Source: Hydrotalea sp021824365
GTDB lineage: Bacteria > Bacteroidota > Bacteroidia > Chitinophagales > Chitinophagaceae
Direction: 5' to 3' (one strand)
Assembly: GCF_027347335.1 (NCBI RefSeq)
Contig: NZ_DAIEQX010000052.1
DNA: 64,000 bases
The translations under genes were made by a program, and so were the position numbers. Numbering within the stretch: the first letter of the stretch is position 1; every line of letters begins with the position of its first letter. Below are positions 45,096 to 52,586 of this stretch, piece after piece. A model generated the notes under the pieces. The model searched no databases. It was not told where the DNA came from and saw only the letters and a list, made by a program, of their open reading frames with translations.

Positions 45096-46253
45096 TTATT
45101 CTGCCCAGCTCATTACATAACCCTTGTTCTCTATATTTAATGCAGTTTGGGTAAGTTGTAAGGGATGAAATGTATCTACCATTACAGCCAATTCATGTGT
45201 TTCTTTTTTACCAATACTTTTTTCAACTGTTCCCTGATGCGGGCCATGCGGAATACCCGCAGGATGCAATGTAATCATGCCTTTGGTAACGTTTTTGCGG
45301 CTCATAAAATCACCATCTACATAATACAACACCTCATCACTATCAATATTGCTATGATTGTATGGAGCGGGAATGGCCAATGGATGATAATCATACAGCC
45401 GGGGAACAAAACTACAAACCACAAAACTATTGGCTTCAAATGTTAAATGAACGGGAGGGGGTTGGTGTACCCTGCCGGTAATGGGTTCAAAATCGTGAAT
45501 ACTTAAAATATAGGGGTAGCAGTATCCATCCCATCCTACTACATCAAACGGGTGGTGCGCATAATGAATGCCGTACAATATACCCTGCTTTTTTGTTTGA
45601 ATTAAAAAATCGCCGGTAATATCAACAGGTTCTTTAAACTCAGGCACTTTTAAATCACGTTCTGTATAAGGTGAATGTTCTAATAACTGGCCATTTTTAC
45701 TCACATATTTTTTAGGAAAACGAATGGGGCTAAACGACTCTACAATGAACAACCGATTATTACTACTTTGAAAACTAATTTGGTAAATGGTGCCTCTTGG
45801 TATTATAATATAATCTCCATAGCGAAAATACAAATCTCCATACTGCGAGTGAAGAATGCCATTACCTTCATGAATAAACAATAGTTCATCTGCATCCGCA
45901 TTCTTGTAAAAGTAGTTATCCATGCTTTTTTCTGGTGCTGCTACCGTAATTGAACAATCGCGATTGACTAATAATGGATTTCGACTTGTCAAAAAATCAG
46001 ATTCAGGTTGTACCTGAAAGGTTTCAAAACAACGATGCTTTAACATTTTTTCTTCAGCTATAACAGGTGTAACATCAATCGGTGTATCGGTTTGTATGAT
46101 TTGAGTAGGGGGATGATAATGATACAGCAAGCTATAATCGTCACTAAATCCTTCCGTTGAAAATAATTGTTCTGAATACAATGAACCATCCGTTTTTTTA
46201 AACTGGGTATGGCGTTTGGGGGGAATATTTCCTCTTTGAATATAATAAGGCAT
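45096..46253 (-). CDS. hmgA: Homogentisate 1,2-dioxygenase
   Basis: This non-haem iron enzyme opens the ring of homogentisate in tyrosine and phenylalanine breakdown, giving maleylacetoacetate. The 385-residue protein has the double cupin fold. The C-terminal iron-site region is well conserved: HSNIDSDEVLYYVDG, ITLHPAGIPHGPH, and the THELAVMVDTFHPL end. The N-terminal YIQRGNIPPKRHTQF and DVVGWDGYCYPY also fit. It is shorter than the ~430-residue proteobacterial form, as in other Bacteroidota. It stands alone: the neighbouring fumarylacetoacetase or HPPD genes sometimes seen are absent, and an IS remnant follows directly. Confidence 0.92.
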   Translation of the reverse strand: MPYYIQRGNIPPKRHTQFKKTDGSLYSEQLFSTEGFSDDYSLLYHYHPPTQIIQTDTPIDVTPVIAEEKMLKHRCFETFQVQPESDFLTSRNPLLVNRDCSITVAAPEKSMDNYFYKNADADELLFIHEGNGILHSQYGDLYFRYGDYIIIPRGTIYQISFQSSNNRLFIVESFSPIRFPKKYVSKNGQLLEHSPYTERDLKVPEFKEPVDITGDFLIQTKKQGILYGIHYAHHPFDVVGWDGYCYPYILSIHDFEPITGRVHQPPPVHLTFEANSFVVCSFVPRLYDYHPLAIPAPYNHSNIDSDEVLYYVDGDFMSRKNVTKGMITLHPAGIPHGPHQGTVEKSIGKKETHELAVMVDTFHPLQLTQTALNIENKGYVMSWAE

Positions 46254-46442
46254 AAAAATCGTTTATGGTTAAAAGAATCAAGAAAAGCGCTTTCACTTCA
46301 AAATAGGCCACAACAGTTCTCACTACCTGATAGTTCAAGCGTTATTAGCAGGAAAACATATTTCCACCTGCGTTTATCTATCCAATAAATAAAATTGCGG
46401 CAATACAGCATAGCATCATCATGTACTTTCAAAGATAAAAAA

Positions 46443-46460
46443 AAGAGGCCGAAGCCTCTT
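46443..46460 (-). terminator. Intrinsic terminator after the 156-residue membrane protein gene
   Basis: The stem AAGAGGC / GCCTCTT has a CGAA tetraloop, preceded by an A-run (U-tract on the minus strand) and placed 34 bp after the stop at 46495. Confidence 0.8.
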
Positions 46461-46494
46461 ATAATATTTACAAAGTGGTTATGTAGTATTAAAA

Positions 46495-46965
46495 TTAAAC
46501 TCCTCTGAACAAAGGAACATCACCAAAACGGCCGGGCCAGGGTATAGAAGCAAGAATAATAATGAGCGCCAAAATATAGAACAAGAGTAATTTTTTGTTC
46601 TTTTTGGAAGGTGCAATATCTTTTTTAGCTACACCTTTGGTAAGTGTAATCAGCACAATAGCAATAATCATTCCTGTAATATGCTCTACTGCCCAAAAAC
46701 GAAGTGCAGGGTCTTTCATAACGGTAGCCGCACCCATGGTTCTAAAAAATACAAAACCTTTGGGACCAAAGAAATACTGATATATCCCAATTAACAAGGT
46801 AATGTGTGCAGCAATCATTAGCCATAAATTCATTTTTTTAGCAACGCTGCTTAAAGGCTGTTGCATTTTGGCCAAACTGTTAAAAATGCCCACCGCTAAG
46901 AGTATTAAAATAATCCAACGTAACCAACTATGCAAAAAAAGCAACAAATTATCTAAAGTGCCCAT
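46495..46965 (-). CDS. Four-to-five-span membrane protein of unknown function
   Basis: The protein has 156 residues and four or five hydrophobic segments: WLRWIILILLAVGIF, LWLMIAAHITLLIGIYQYFF, WAVEHITGMIIAIVLITL and LLLFYILALIIILASIPW. Conserved-looking His residues sit in or next to helices (HSWLRW, AAHIT, VEHIT). A short PGRFGDVPLFRG tail lies at the C-terminus. Database names such as cytochrome B are sometimes attached to similar Bacteroidota proteins. The His placement is compatible with haem binding but does not prove it. It is monocistronic with its own terminator. Confidence 0.7.
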   Translation of the reverse strand: MGTLDNLLLFLHSWLRWIILILLAVGIFNSLAKMQQPLSSVAKKMNLWLMIAAHITLLIGIYQYFFGPKGFVFFRTMGAATVMKDPALRFWAVEHITGMIIAIVLITLTKGVAKKDIAPSKKNKKLLLFYILALIIILASIPWPGRFGDVPLFRGV

Positions 46966-47126
46966 GTTATTTATGTTTATAAATTTGAAATTTTAATAGC
47001 CCGAAGATATAACTTTCAATTACAAGTGGATAGATAAACCATAATATTTTGTTTCAATCCATTATTTTGGTGTTCCCATCCCTGTTTAGCCGTTAATTTT
47101 TAAACTTTTTTATGGAAGGGCACTAT

Positions 47127-47134
47127 TACTTTTG
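47127..47134 (+). promoter_or_regulatory. Probable -7 element (TACTTTTG) of the TPR lipoprotein gene
   Basis: This is a perfect TAnnTTTG -7 element, 79 bp before the chosen start at 47213. No TTG lies at the ideal -33 distance. The extended string TACTTTTGTAAC also occurs upstream of ribBA. Confidence 0.5.
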
Positions 47135-47212
47135 TAACGTGCCGTCACATTTCTATCAACATTTTTAGCATTTAAAAGAGAAAGGTTATATTAACAGAAT
47201 AAATTGTATAGC

Positions 47213-48037
47213 ATGAAGGTAATACCGGCAATAATATCATCCTTTTTTTGGGCATGTTTTATATCGGCATGCAGCAATAACACAAAAGATAAACAAGCTA
47301 TTACCGATAGTGGGCAAACCGTTGTTTTAACACCCTATATTAAAAATTTAAAATCAATGATTGCCACACACCCTGATAGTGTAGGTGTAAGACTGAAGTT
47401 GATAGATGCCTATGACAGCCTGAATTTATTTATACCGGCCATTTTGGAGATAGATTCACTCATAACAAAAGATAAATTTAACTATGGCCTTTGGTACCGT
47501 AAAGGCCGTTTATCTGAAAATGCAGAAGATACTGCTGCAGCAATAGATGCCTACCAACATGCTATTGCAATTTATCCGGCACCTGATGCTTTACTTTCAT
47601 TAGCCAGTTTATATGCAGAACAAAAAAATAAAACAGCATTAGATTTGTGTAATCAGGTGGCAGAATTAAGGTTAGGGCGAGAAACCAATGCCAACTGTTC
47701 ATTTATAACCGGTGTTTATTATGCCAGAACGGGGCAAACCAATAAAGCCATTCAGGCATTTGATCAAAGTATTAATCAAAACTTTACCCTGATGGAGGCA
47801 TATATGGAAAAAGGATTTATTTACTATGACAAAAAAGTTTATACCAAAGCTTTACAAATTTTTCAGATGGCTGCACAGGTAAATAATACCTATGCCGATG
47901 CTTATTATTGGCAGGCCAAATGCTATGAAGCTTTACAAAATACAAATGATGCCATCAAAAATTATCAAACTTCACTTACCTTAGACCCAACCCTGCACGA
48001 AGCAGTCAATGCTATAAAAAGGTTAGTACATCCATAA
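47213..48037 (+). CDS. TPR-repeat lipoprotein
   Basis: This is a predicted lipoprotein of 274 residues. I chose the ATG at 47213 (MKVIPAIISSFFWACFISAC), which gives a clean lipoprotein signal with Cys at residue 20; an ATG three codons upstream is possible. The mature part has at least five TPR-like units, for example FIPAILEIDSLITKDKFNYG, AAAIDAYQHAIAIYPAPD, NKAIQAFDQSINQNF, TKALQIFQMAAQVNNTYAD and NDAIKNYQTSLTLDPTL. Such proteins act as scaffolds for envelope partners. The partner here is unknown. Confidence 0.85.
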   Translation: MKVIPAIISSFFWACFISACSNNTKDKQAITDSGQTVVLTPYIKNLKSMIATHPDSVGVRLKLIDAYDSLNLFIPAILEIDSLITKDKFNYGLWYRKGRLSENAEDTAAAIDAYQHAIAIYPAPDALLSLASLYAEQKNKTALDLCNQVAELRLGRETNANCSFITGVYYARTGQTNKAIQAFDQSINQNFTLMEAYMEKGFIYYDKKVYTKALQIFQMAAQVNNTYADAYYWQAKCYEALQNTNDAIKNYQTSLTLDPTLHEAVNAIKRLVHP

Positions 48038-48084
48038 AAAATACTTCAATGAATTAAATTTATCATTTCATAAAACACAATACC

Positions 48085-48735
48085 ATGCCCATTGTAGCTC
48101 CTTCTATTTTAGCAGCCAATTTTTTGCAACTGCAACAGGATTGCAATATGCTGAATGAAAGTAAAGCAGATTGGTTTCATTTAGATATTATGGATGGCCG
48201 CTTTGTACCCAATATCAGCTTTGGTATACCTGTAGTAGAAGCCATCAAAAAAACTACTTCAAAAATATTAGATGTGCATTTAATGATTGTTGAACCTGAA
48301 AAATATATTGATGATTTTAAAAAAGCGGGTGCCGATAGTATAACGGTTCATGTTGAGGCCTGCCCGCATTTGCACCGTAATATTCAACAAATTAAAAATG
48401 CTGGCTTAAAAGCAGGCGTGGCATTAAATCCGCATACTCCAATTTGCATGATTGAGAATGTGTTATTAGATATTGATATGGTTTTAATTATGAGTGTTAA
48501 TCCTGGCTTTGGTGGGCAAACCTTTATTCCACACACATTACATAAAATAAAGGAATTAAGAAAAAAATTAGATGAAGTAGCACCGGAAGTTTTAATTGAA
48601 GCAGATGGTGGTATTTCGCTTAAAAATGCAGCTGCTGTTATTCATAGTGGCGCTAATGTATTGGTAGCAGGCAGTGCTATTTTTCATACTGCAAACCCAA
48701 CTGCTACCATCGGGCAATTTAAAATGGTGATATAA
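48085..48735 (+). CDS. rpe: Ribulose-phosphate 3-epimerase
   Basis: Rpe interconverts ribulose 5-phosphate and xylulose 5-phosphate in the pentose phosphate pathway. It is a TIM barrel of 216 residues with the expected motifs: VAPSILAANFLQLQQD, WFHLDIMDGRFVPNISFG with metal-binding His and catalytic Asp, DVHLMIVEPEKYI, LIMSVNPGFGGQTFI, and EADGGISLKNA with the second catalytic Asp. It starts 47 bp after the TPR gene and is probably in the same transcript. Confidence 0.96.
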   Translation: MPIVAPSILAANFLQLQQDCNMLNESKADWFHLDIMDGRFVPNISFGIPVVEAIKKTTSKILDVHLMIVEPEKYIDDFKKAGADSITVHVEACPHLHRNIQQIKNAGLKAGVALNPHTPICMIENVLLDIDMVLIMSVNPGFGGQTFIPHTLHKIKELRKKLDEVAPEVLIEADGGISLKNAAAVIHSGANVLVAGSAIFHTANPTATIGQFKMVI

Positions 48736-48769
48736 CACTTCAATCCATCAAAACATAACCCGATTTGAT

Positions 48770-49225
48770 ATGAACGAAAACAATTCAGCCGCCAATTTTT
48801 CACAGCCATTGAACAGTCCGGTTGTAAACGTAAACACTGCCTACAAAGAAAAGCTAACACCTTTAAACAAATTAGCCCTTTGGATAACCATTAAAGTAGG
48901 CAGTATGGGTTTTTTTCTCCTTATTTTGGGTTGGTCGGCACTATGGTTATTATGGAATACCATTGGTCCAAAAGCGCTTAGATTTGATCCCCACCCGGCT
49001 TTTGTACTTTGGTTATTTATATCCAACCTCATTCAAATATTGTTAATGCCGCTGATTATGGTAGGCCAAAACTTGCAGGGTATACATACAGAAATCAGAG
49101 CTGAAACTGATTTCAAAATAAACCAAAAATCAGAAATGGAAATTGAAACCATTTTATTGCATTTAGAAAGACAAAATGAATTGATTTTACAAATAATTAA
49201 AAAATTAGATTCGAAAGCAGACTGA
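48770..49225 (+). CDS. DUF1003-family membrane protein
   Basis: The protein has 151 residues. A polar N-terminal ~35 residues precede two membrane spans (GFFLLILGWSALWLLWNTI and FVLWLFISNLIQILLMPLIM) and a C-terminal cytoplasmic coiled-coil (ETILLHLERQNELILQIIKKL). The pattern LALWITIKVGSMGFF with the DPHPAF loop between the spans fits DUF1003. The function is unknown. It follows rpe by 34 bp on the same strand. Confidence 0.82.
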   Translation: MNENNSAANFSQPLNSPVVNVNTAYKEKLTPLNKLALWITIKVGSMGFFLLILGWSALWLLWNTIGPKALRFDPHPAFVLWLFISNLIQILLMPLIMVGQNLQGIHTEIRAETDFKINQKSEMEIETILLHLERQNELILQIIKKLDSKAD

Positions 49226-49842
49226 ATTATTATACACGTTAATAACACCTGGAGATTATATTATTTTTTAAATCTTGTATTCATAGGTTTTGTAGCATTG
49301 TTTCCACCGGTTAATCTCATTGGAACGGCATTAGTTACGGATCCTTTACTTCATAACTTAGAAAAAATGAAAGAAGAATAACAGCCAAAAAAATTGCCAC
49401 CACAGTTTTATTATTTGTGCTATAATAACCATTACAGCAGTTGGATTTTTAAATTATTCGGCATTTCTATTTCGATGGTACAAGTTGCAGGAGGCATCTT
49501 AATTTGTAAGATAGGCTGGCAATTGTTATCATCTGATAATGATATTAAGTTATATGAAGAAACCAAAAGCCCCGATACCAAAACAGATTTAGCCAGCGTG
49601 AATAAAATTTTATTTTATCCATTATCATTTCCAATGACCACCTTTGCAGGAACCATATCTGTTTTATTAACCCTAAGTGCACATGCGCATTCCAAAAAAA
49701 GGCTACCTATTTTATTAATCTGGGTGCATTGCTTTTTGCTGTATTACTAATGGCCATTCTCATTTTTACCAGTTACGTCTATACACCGCTACTCATCAAA
49801 AGGCTGGGCGAAAAAAGAGGCCAAATAGTTAAACCGGCTTAG
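49226..49842 (+). pseudogene. Decayed MarC-family membrane protein
   Basis: The frame continues directly after the DUF1003 stop without a start codon: FLNLVFIGFVALFPPVNLIGTALV fits the first span of MarC (in part), then LHNLEKMKEE ends at a stop. After frameshifts the FKLFGISISMVQVAGGILI segment and NKILFYPLSFPMTTFAGTIS follow, both typical of MarC. A further shift gives INLGALLFAVLLMAILIF and LLIKRLGEKRGQIVKPA, stopping at 49842. At least two frameshifts and the lost 5' end make it non-functional. MarC proteins are multi-pass membrane proteins of unknown transport role. Confidence 0.75.
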
Positions 49843-50152
49843 CGTATTTTGGTTTTTGCGTAGGCCTGCAAATTGCTACCGGCGGCATCATGTACCAGAT
49901 TAAACCGGCATAGTATTTTTTTTGACAGAAAAAAATAGCCAACTGTTAAAAAAAATAATGGAATGGCTCTCCTTATTTTCAATAACTTCAAAAAATAAAA
50001 TGGAAGCAATTTAAAATACGTTGCATGTGTATGAACAAATCTTTCCACAATATGTGCAAAAACAAGTTTGTTATTTCATCAATAAAATAAATTAAATTTG
50101 AGAAAGCAGTAAATAACATTACCTATTTTATTCAACCTAAAACGAATAAACA
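49843..50152. other. Non-coding gap before phoH
   Basis: This is 310 bp of A/T-rich sequence with several runs of T or A. The only feature I can support is the phoH promoter near its right end. No convincing coding frame or RNA gene was seen, so the rest may be decayed sequence left from the MarC region. Confidence 0.6.
50067..50100 (+). promoter_or_regulatory. Bacteroidota-type promoter of phoH
   Basis: A TTTG at 50067-50070, a 22-bp spacer and TAAATTTG at 50093-50100, a perfect TAnnTTTG -7 element. The transcript would start about 45 bp before the TTG start codon. The spacer is at the long end of the usual range. Confidence 0.6.
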
Positions 50153-51133
50153 TTGACAGACACTATTATTAGCTTGAACAGTATTAATCCCATCGAGTTC
50201 TTTGGCGTTAACAATGGTAAATTAGATTTATTAAAAAAGAAATTTCCGTTATTAAAAATTTTATCGAGAGGTACCCAAATAAAAATTAGTGGTGCCCCGG
50301 AACAAATAGAAGTTGCCAAAGAAAAAATTGAATTGATTCTCCAATACTTAGAACGGAATGGCCACTTAAGTGAAAATTATTTTGAACAGATTCTGGGTGG
50401 CGACGATGCAGAAACTGTCGATCATTTTGTTGACAGGCATCCCAATGATATTCTGGTTTTTGGCCCCAATGGCAAAACTGTTCGTGCTAGAACTGTTAAC
50501 CAGAAAAAAATGGTGCAGGCTATTGATAAAAATGACATTGTTTTTGCCATTGGGCCTGCCGGTACCGGTAAAACTTATACAGCAGTTGCCTTAGCCGTTA
50601 GGGCATTAAAGAATAAGATAGTTAAAAAGATTATTTTAACCCGCCCGGCAGTTGAAGCAGGTGAAAACTTAGGTTTTTTACCCGGCGATTTAAAAGAAAA
50701 AATTGATCCTTATTTACGCCCACTCTATGATGCTTTGGATGATATGATTCCTGCAGATAAACTAGGCTATTATATGACTACACGAACAATTGAAATTGCT
50801 CCTTTGGCATATATGCGTGGTCGTACATTAGATAATGCCTTTATTATTTTAGATGAAGCACAAAACACAAATGACCTACAGCTAAAAATGTTTTTAACCA
50901 GGATTGGTGCCAATGCAAAAGCTATAATTACAGGCGACCCCACGCAAATAGATTTACCCCGCAATCAGCGTAGTGGTTTACATAAGGCTTCCCGTATTTT
51001 ACAGAATATTGATGGCATAGCGCATGTTGAATTATCAGAAGAAGATGTTGTAAGGCATAAATTAGTAAAAGCCATTATTAAGGCTTATGAAAAGGAATAC
51101 GAAAAAGAAGAAGCGTTTTTAAAAGACAGATAA
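50153..51133 (+). CDS. phoH: PhoH-family ATPase
   Basis: This is a predicted cytoplasmic ATPase (PhoH/YbeZ type), often linked to RNA metabolism with YbeY. The 326 residues have an N-terminal KH-like region (about 12-70), the Walker A loop GPAGTGKT (134-141), RPAVEAGENLGFLPGDLKEK and the Walker B FIILDEAQNT near 231. The frame has no ATG near the 5' end. It begins at TTG (50153), and the family-typical start SLNSINPIEFFGVNNGKLD follows at once, supporting the TTG start. Confidence 0.93.
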   Translation: MTDTIISLNSINPIEFFGVNNGKLDLLKKKFPLLKILSRGTQIKISGAPEQIEVAKEKIELILQYLERNGHLSENYFEQILGGDDAETVDHFVDRHPNDILVFGPNGKTVRARTVNQKKMVQAIDKNDIVFAIGPAGTGKTYTAVALAVRALKNKIVKKIILTRPAVEAGENLGFLPGDLKEKIDPYLRPLYDALDDMIPADKLGYYMTTRTIEIAPLAYMRGRTLDNAFIILDEAQNTNDLQLKMFLTRIGANAKAIITGDPTQIDLPRNQRSGLHKASRILQNIDGIAHVELSEEDVVRHKLVKAIIKAYEKEYEKEEAFLKDR

Positions 51134-51138
51134 AAAAC

Positions 51139-51173
51139 AAAAACGGTAAACAAAAATTGGTTTACCGTTTTTT
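51139..51173. terminator. Bidirectional intrinsic terminator between phoH and ribBA
   Basis: The stem AAAACGGTAAAC / GTTTACCGTTTT has an 8-base loop and ends in T6. It lies between the convergent stops of phoH (51133) and ribBA (51177) and can serve both. Confidence 0.9.
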
Positions 51174-51176
51174 ATA

Positions 51177-52382
51177 TTATTTCTTTTTCAAAATTTCATG
51201 CCCCATTTTGTCGCGCTTGGTTTGTAAATATCTTTCATTGAAAGCGTTTGGTGGTATTTCAATAGGCACAACATCAACAATTTCTAAACCATACCCTTTT
51301 AAAGCGGCCCGCTTCTTGGGGTTATTGCTCATTAATCTAAGTTTGGTAACGCCTAATGCGCGTAACATTTGAGCCCCTACACCATAATCACGCTCATCCA
51401 TTCCAAAACCCAAATGCAGATTGGCTTCTACGGTATCCATTCCCTCCTCCTGTAATCGGTAAGCTTTTAATTTATTCATCAGGCCAATACCACGGCCTTC
51501 CTGATTCATATATAAAATAACACCTTTACCTTCAGCCTGTACCATTTGCATGGCTTTGTGTAACTGATCACCGCAATCGCAGCGAAAACTACCTAAAATA
51601 TCGCCGGTAAAACAACTGCTATGCACACGGGTTAAAACAGGTTCATCAGGTTTCCATTCTCCTTTTATTAATGCCAGATGCTCCCCACCTGATATTTTTT
51701 CTTTAAAGGCTACCAGTTTAAAATAACCATATTTTGTAGGCATTTCAACCCGGGTAACTTCTTCTATTAACGAATCAGATTGTAACCGGTATTCAATTAA
51801 ATCTTTAATGGAAATAATTTTTAAATCAAACTTTTGGGCAATTTCTAATAACTGTGGCAACCTGGCCATAGTGCCATCCTCATTCATAATTTCTACCAAA
51901 ACACCTGCTTCTTCAAAACCGGCTAACCGTGCCAAATCAACCGTTGCTTCGGTGTGCCCGGTACGGCGCAGTACACCGCCTTTTTTGGCACGAAGTGGAA
52001 AAATATGCCCGGGCCTACCCAAATCATCGGGTTTGGTGTTAGGATCAATCAAAGCCTGAATGGTTTTGGCCCTGTCATGCGCACTGATACCGGTAGTACA
52101 TCCATGCCCCAATAAATCAACACTTACCGTAAATGGCGTTTCATGCAAAGCTGTATTTTGATTCACCATTAAATTGAGCTGTAATTTATCAGCTAGTGCT
52201 TCCGAAATAGGGGCACAAATTAATCCTCTTCCTTCTTTACTCATAAAATTGATGATTCCCGGAGTAACATTTCGGGCAGCAGTAATAAAATCACCCTCAT
52301 TTTCTCTGTCTTCGTCGTCTACAACAATCACTAACTGGCCATTTTTAATGGCTTCAATACCTTCTTGGATAGAATGCAACAT
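51177..52382 (-). CDS. ribBA: Bifunctional DHBP synthase / GTP cyclohydrolase II
   Basis: RibBA makes both precursors of riboflavin: 3,4-dihydroxy-2-butanone 4-phosphate from ribulose 5-phosphate, and the pyrimidine from GTP. The N-terminal RibB half (1-200) has VDDEDRENEGDFITAA, GHGCTTGISAHDRAKTI and GRPGHIFPLRAKKGGVLRR. The C-terminal RibA half has the zinc site SSCFTGDILGSFRCDCGDQL, with its three Cys, and YMNQEGRGIGLMNKLKAY. The 401 residues fit the fused family. No FMN riboswitch fold was found in the short leader. Confidence 0.97.
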   Translation of the reverse strand: MLHSIQEGIEAIKNGQLVIVVDDEDRENEGDFITAARNVTPGIINFMSKEGRGLICAPISEALADKLQLNLMVNQNTALHETPFTVSVDLLGHGCTTGISAHDRAKTIQALIDPNTKPDDLGRPGHIFPLRAKKGGVLRRTGHTEATVDLARLAGFEEAGVLVEIMNEDGTMARLPQLLEIAQKFDLKIISIKDLIEYRLQSDSLIEEVTRVEMPTKYGYFKLVAFKEKISGGEHLALIKGEWKPDEPVLTRVHSSCFTGDILGSFRCDCGDQLHKAMQMVQAEGKGVILYMNQEGRGIGLMNKLKAYRLQEEGMDTVEANLHLGFGMDERDYGVGAQMLRALGVTKLRLMSNNPKKRAALKGYGLEIVDVVPIEIPPNAFNERYLQTKRDKMGHEILKKK

Positions 52383-52399
52383 GTTTCAATATTATGTTA

Positions 52400-52407
52400 C
52401 AAAAGTA
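52400..52407 (-). promoter_or_regulatory. Probable -7 element (TACTTTTG) of ribBA
   Basis: CAAAAGTA on the plus strand is TACTTTTG toward ribBA, a perfect TAnnTTTG, 18 bp before the start codon. No TTG is found at the usual -33 distance. The string TACTTTTGTAAC is shared with the site upstream of the TPR lipoprotein gene. Confidence 0.5.
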
Positions 52408-52536
52408 CAGATTAGGCACTGTTTTGTTTAAAAATATAAAATGAGCATACATTCTAAAAATGTTTACCCTCGTTCTGATTTGTCCTTAAAATCGGTAAAC
52501 GTTCACAAAAAGCAACGATTTGTTAATATTTTAATG

Positions 52537-52566
52537 TTGTTCAACGTAAATAATTCACTTTATTTG
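52537..52566 (+). promoter_or_regulatory. Bacteroidota-type promoter of the first Oar-like receptor gene
   Basis: TTG at 52537-52539, a spacer of exactly 19 bp, and TTTATTTG at 52559-52566 (one mismatch to TAnnTTTG). It ends 20 bp before the ATG at 52587. Confidence 0.65.
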
Positions 52567-52586
52567 CCTCAGAAAAAATTAACATT

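Noticed and set aside
52383..52586. FMN riboswitch for ribBA
   Set aside because: The predicted ribBA leader is under 20 bp, and the conserved FMN-aptamer segments are not present.
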